Below are positions 61,041-64,000 of a stretch of 64,000 nucleotides of DNA, in pieces. Below the pieces are notes generated by a model. That model was not told the origin of the DNA and searched no databases. It was given only the letters and a program-made list of their open reading frames with translations. Origin of the DNA: Algibacter amylolyticus (GTDB lineage: Bacteria > Bacteroidota > Bacteroidia > Flavobacteriales > Flavobacteriaceae); assembly GCF_014202225.1 (NCBI RefSeq), contig NZ_JACHGE010000009.1:153702-217701 (forward strand), in the 5' to 3' direction. The stretch's first letter is position 1. Each line of letters opens with the position of its first letter. The position numbers were made by a program, and so were the translations under genes.

Positions 61041-62975
61041 TTAAAACGTTTTCAACGTTTTTTTAATGTCTTCTTTTATTATTTCAGAGAAGGCTTCTAC
61101 ACTTATCATGCCTAAATCTTCTCCACCGTGTTGTCTTACAGTTATTTTGCCTTCTTGCTCTTCTTGCTCCCCAATTATAATCATATACGGGTGTTTTTGC
61201 ATTTCGGCCTCTCTAATCTTCTTACCTATAGTCTCATTTCTATGATCTACAAGGGCGCGAATTTCGTCATTTTCTAGCAAATTTAAAACTTTTTCAGAGT
61301 ATTTTTCATATTTCTCACTAATTGATAATATAATAGCCTGAGTTGGCATTAGCCAAAGCGGGAAATTACCTCCAGTATGTTCTAGCAATAATGCTACAAA
61401 ACGTTCCATACTTCCAAAAGGAGCTCGGTGTATCATAATTGGTCGGTGCGACTCGTTATCACTACCTTTATACGTTAAATCAAAACGCTCTGGTAAGTTG
61501 TAATCTACCTGTATGGTTCCTAATTGCCAACGTCTTCCTAAAGCATCTTTCACCATGAAATCTAACTTAGGGCCATAAAAAGCAGCTTCACCTTCTTCAA
61601 TAACAAAATCTAAACCTTTATCAGTTGCAGCATTTATAATAGCTTGTTCGGCTTTTTCCCAGTTTGCTACATCACCTATATATTTGTCTGGATTTTTTGG
61701 ATCCCTTACAGAAACCTGTGCAGTAAAGTTTTCAAACCCTAACGATCCAAATACATAAAGTACCAAATCAATAACATCTTTAAATTCTTTATCCAATTGT
61801 TCTGGCATACAAAACAAGTGAGCATCATCTTGAGTAAATCCACGTACACGGGTTAAACCATGTAATTCGCCACTTTGCTCGTATCTATATACAGTACCAA
61901 ACTCAGCATAACGCTTAGGTAAATCCTTATAACTCCATTGGCTACTATTATATATCTCGCAATGGTGTGGGCAATTCATAGGTTTTAATAAAAACTCTTC
62001 GCCATCTTTAGGTGTTAAAATGGGCTGAAAACTATCTTCACCATACTTTTCATAATGTCCAGAAGTCACATAAAGCTCCTTTTGTCCAATATGTGGTGTA
62101 ACTACCATTTCGTAACCAGCTTTTTTCTGTGCAGCTTTCAAAAAATTTTCTAAACGCTCACGTAAAGCAGCACCTTTAGGTAACCATAAAGGCAAACCTT
62201 GTCCAACTTTTTTCGAGAATGTAAAAAGCTCCAACTCTTTACCTAATTTTCTATGGTCACGTTTTTTAGCTTCTTCCAACATGGCTAAATACTCCGTTAA
62301 CTCCTTTTGTTTAGGAAAAGAAATTCCATAAACACGAGTTAATTGAGGTTTGTTCTCATCACCGCGCCAATAAGCACCAGCAACACTCAATATCTTAACC
62401 GCTTTTATAATACCAGTATTAGGTATGTGGCCACCACGACATAAATCAGTAAACGTAGAGTGGTCGCAAAACGTAATCGTGCCATCCTCTAAATTCTCAA
62501 TCAATTCAGTTTTAAAAGCATTGTCCTTATATAAGGATAAAGCATCCGCCTTCGAAACCGCTCTTAAACTAAAGTCATGTTTCCCACGCGCAATCTCTAA
62601 CATTTTAGTTTCAATAGCTTTAAAATCCTTTTCAGATACCGTATGCTCACCAAAATCTACATCATAATAAAACCCATTTTCAATAGCAGGTCCAATGGTA
62701 AGTTTCGCGCCATCATACAATTCCTCAATAGCTTGAGCCAAAACATGGGCACTACTATGCCAAAAAGCAGTTTTACCAGCATCGTCTCTCCAGGTATATA
62801 AAACCAAAGAGCCATCCGTTGTTAATGGCGTAACCGTTTCTACAGTTGTACCATTAAAACTCGCCGAAATAACATTTCTAGCAAATCCCTCACTAATGCT
62901 TTTTGCAACATCCATTGGTGTAACGCCTTCGTCAAACGTTTTCACACTACCATCAGGTAAAGTAATATGTATCAT
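61041..62975 (-). CDS. thrS: Threonyl-tRNA synthetase
   Basis: 644 residues. TGS domain at the N-terminus ([13 protein letters not shown]), editing/SAD domain ([16 protein letters not shown] with the HxxxH metal ligands), class II core with motif 1, motif 2 [20 protein letters not shown] and motif 3 [13 protein letters not shown], zinc ligands [11 protein letters not shown] and anticodon-binding domain. Charges tRNA-Thr. Head of the thrS-infC-rpmI-rplT operon, with a strong consensus promoter 23 bases upstream. No leader peptide or T-box fits in so short a 5' region. Confidence 0.97.
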   Translation of the reverse strand: MIHITLPDGSVKTFDEGVTPMDVAKSISEGFARNVISASFNGTTVETVTPLTTDGSLVLYTWRDDAGKTAFWHSSAHVLAQAIEELYDGAKLTIGPAIENGFYYDVDFGEHTVSEKDFKAIETKMLEIARGKHDFSLRAVSKADALSLYKDNAFKTELIENLEDGTITFCDHSTFTDLCRGGHIPNTGIIKAVKILSVAGAYWRGDENKPQLTRVYGISFPKQKELTEYLAMLEEAKKRDHRKLGKELELFTFSKKVGQGLPLWLPKGAALRERLENFLKAAQKKAGYEMVVTPHIGQKELYVTSGHYEKYGEDSFQPILTPKDGEEFLLKPMNCPHHCEIYNSSQWSYKDLPKRYAEFGTVYRYEQSGELHGLTRVRGFTQDDAHLFCMPEQLDKEFKDVIDLVLYVFGSLGFENFTAQVSVRDPKNPDKYIGDVANWEKAEQAIINAATDKGLDFVIEEGEAAFYGPKLDFMVKDALGRRWQLGTIQVDYNLPERFDLTYKGSDNESHRPIMIHRAPFGSMERFVALLLEHTGGNFPLWLMPTQAIILSISEKYEKYSEKVLNLLENDEIRALVDHRNETIGKKIREAEMQKHPYMIIIGEQEEQEGKITVRQHGGEDLGMISVEAFSEIIKEDIKKTLKTF

Positions 62976-62997
62976 AAATTAAATTGAAATTCGGGTG

Positions 62998-63028
62998 CAA
63001 AGATAATGAGTATAAAAGTATAAACAAA
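62998..63028 (-). promoter_or_regulatory. Promoter of thrS operon (TTTG-N19-TATCTTTG)
   Basis: On the minus strand a -33 TTTG (63028-63025) and a -7 TATCTTTG (63005-62998) are separated by exactly 19 bases, the ideal for the Bacteroidota primary sigma factor. Followed by CACCCGAA, similar to the start region of the tRNA-Lys and P3 promoters. Start of transcription is expected near 62990, about 15 bases before the ATG. Confidence 0.8.
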
Positions 63029-63653
63029 CCAACACTATATATATATAGGTATAAATTTTTAAATAGGGCGTTACCCAAGGGTCGGGCTATCCATTTCAAG
63101 TCCTCGCACCTCCTTCGTCGGGCTGTGGGCTTTCCATTATTATCCCTAACGCGGGTATGTCTGTAATGGTCTAGCTAAACGATTAACAATAAGTGAATCC
63201 TTTTATATAAGTACATTATAAAAACTGAATCTTTTATCCTGTTTATTAAAGGAGTAAGCTTAACATACATTATATGGAAGGTTGGGAGGGAGGTAAGCTT
63301 GTTCTATACAATAAAGCTAACCAATCATACTAGTATTAAGGTAGAGTAAATAATAATGTCTATCACCGTGTATTATGTATATGTAATTAGGAGGCTATGC
63401 GCTATATAATAACAAGAACGATTAAAAACTTACCTAGTCTCATATAAATACAGTCTAGATCAGATAGGTATAATATGTAATTGTAAAGATAGATTAAGGG
63501 ACAAAACAAGTAATATCAGGGTAAACAATTCTGTAAAACATAAAAAGAGGTTAGGGGTTTTTTATAAAGTGTTTTTTTTGTGTTGTAAATAGCAGTAAAT
63601 AAGTCTTTTAAAGGAGTGGTATTAAAAAAGTAAAAAAAAGATAAAAAAAGTCA
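63029..63653. other. Non-coding region with a GC-rich island at about 63064-63158
   Basis: 625 bases with no supported gene. The stretch near 63064-63158 is much richer in G and C than the rest (GGGCGTTACCC, GGGTCGGGC, CGTCGGGCTGTGGGC, CCCTAACGC) and holds GCGTTA and TAACGC arms about 75 bases apart. Similar islands recur in intergenic DNA of this family; I do not know their role. An ORF of 60 codons across it (62984-63166) is not convincing. The rest is AT-rich with no clear elements. Confidence 0.5.
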
Positions 63654-63683
63654 TTGTCAAAATAAAAAAGGATAGTAAGTTTG
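63654..63683 (+). promoter_or_regulatory. Tandem promoter P1 (TTG-N19-TAAGTTTG)
   Basis: -33 TTG at 63654-63656 and -7 TAAGTTTG at 63676-63683, 19 bases apart. Followed by CACCCCGTTAAAAACGC. First of three promoters in the same direction that lead off the right edge. Confidence 0.75.
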
Positions 63684-63788
63684 CACCCCGTTAAAAACGC
63701 AATAAGTGTTTAAGGGAACGTTCATAAAAGGTTGATTAATGGTTTTAGAAAGGTTGAAAAAACTTTTCAAAAAAAACATCAAAATCAC

Positions 63789-63820
63789 TTGTAAGAGTTA
63801 ATAAAAAGGTTGTAGATTTG
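63789..63820 (+). promoter_or_regulatory. Tandem promoter P2 (TTG-N21-TAGATTTG)
   Basis: -33 TTG at 63789-63791 and -7 TAGATTTG at 63813-63820, 21 bases apart. Followed by CAGCCGCTAAAAACGG. Confidence 0.75.
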
Positions 63821-63929
63821 CAGCCGCTAAAAACGGTAATTATCGCAGATAGCAAAACGCTCATATTAAAGGTTTGGATGTTGTTTTTAGGAAGTTAAAA
63901 AAAACTTTTTAAAATAAATCAAAAAACTA

Positions 63930-63960
63930 TTGTGAGAGTTAAAAAAGGGTTTTATATTTG
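63930..63960 (+). promoter_or_regulatory. Tandem promoter P3 (TTG-N20-TATATTTG)
   Basis: -33 TTG at 63930-63932 and -7 TATATTTG at 63953-63960, 20 bases apart. The 19-mer TATATTTGCACCCGCTAAC at 63953-63971 is identical to that of the two tRNA-Lys promoters, suggesting the target beyond 64000 is a stable-RNA operon, most likely 16S rRNA. Confidence 0.78.
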
Positions 63961-64000
63961 CACCCGCTAACAAGGAAACGAGTTAACAAAAGAGAAACAA

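Larger units (their letters stand above)
63720..63990. repeat. Two diverged direct repeats carrying promoters P2 and P3
   Basis: The unit from about 63738 (GGTTTTAGAAAGGTTG, AACTTTT, CAAAATCACTTGTAAGAG) recurs about 140 bases later (63882; TTTTTAGGAAGTT, AACTTTTTAAAATAAATC, ACTATTGTGAGAG). Spacing between -7 boxes is 137 bases (P1 to P2) and 140 bases (P2 to P3). It looks like a promoter unit multiplied in tandem. Confidence 0.65.

Noticed and set aside
62984..63166. 60-codon plus-strand ORF before the tandem promoters
   Set aside because: It spans the thrS promoter and the GC-rich island; its translation lacks any family signs and similar ORFs arise from the repeated intergenic element.

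Overview
The window is chromosomal DNA of a low-GC Bacteroidota, almost certainly a (probably marine) member of the Flavobacteriaceae. The signs are: secreted proteins ending in the gliding-motility/T9SS type B sorting domain; promoters of the Bacteroidota type (TTG or TTTG about 19 bases before TAnnTTTG) with no obvious Shine-Dalgarno sites; a crtI-crtB-crtZ-crtY carotenoid operon; a DUF5606 protein beside peptide deformylase; and the thrS-infC-rpmI-rplT order. The assignment rests on protein motifs and gene order, not on a database search.

Layout. 1-12.1 kb (minus strand): three large secreted T9SS cargo proteins, the first cut by the window edge, followed upstream by an ABC-2 exporter pair. 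12.2-17.5 kb: a kinase-like hypothetical, a pRiA4b ORF-3-like protein, and the compact run tsaC-cca-GNAT-ctaA. 17.5-26.2 kb: a surface-glycan/lipopolysaccharide locus (aminotransferase, hexapeptide acyltransferase, three GT2, one GT4, one GT9, a WaaP-type kinase and a CDP-glycerol transferase-like protein). 26.2-32.8 kb: housekeeping genes (dapD, ruvX, def, a Crp/Fnr regulator, a TlpA-like thioredoxin, a 2-hydroxyacid dehydrogenase). 32.8-37.7 kb: a zeaxanthin-type carotenoid operon headed by a MerR/B12-binding regulator with CarH photoreceptor motifs. 37.8-38.6 kb: tRNA-Leu and two tandemly duplicated tRNA-Lys genes. 38.7-49.6 kb: aroK, a PyrR-like transferase, an S4 protein, tgt, an LptF/G permease, an EamA transporter, accA, dnaB and a conserved secreted protein.

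49.6-57.6 kb is the accessory region of most interest: seven closely spaced minus-strand genes. Read 5' to 3' they encode a membrane-anchored protein, a caspase-alpha/beta hydrolase-TPR fusion, a 73-residue protein, two paralogous TIR-transmembrane-SH3-like proteins, a patatin phospholipase, and a deoxyribosyltransferase/TIR-like-plus-TPR protein resembling the regulatory core of animal ASK kinases. It looks like an NAD/lipid/protease conflict (immune or cell-suicide) system with no cyclic-nucleotide synthase, in a combination I do not recognise as a named system.

58-63 kb returns to housekeeping: an EF-hand protein, YjbQ, a Cof-type HAD phosphatase, then thrS-infC-rpmI-rplT, in which infC has only AUA/AUU-type start codons. 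The last kilobase is non-coding and ends with three tandem strong promoters pointing off the right edge, as expected just before an rRNA operon. The P3 promoter shares a 19-base core with both tRNA-Lys promoters.
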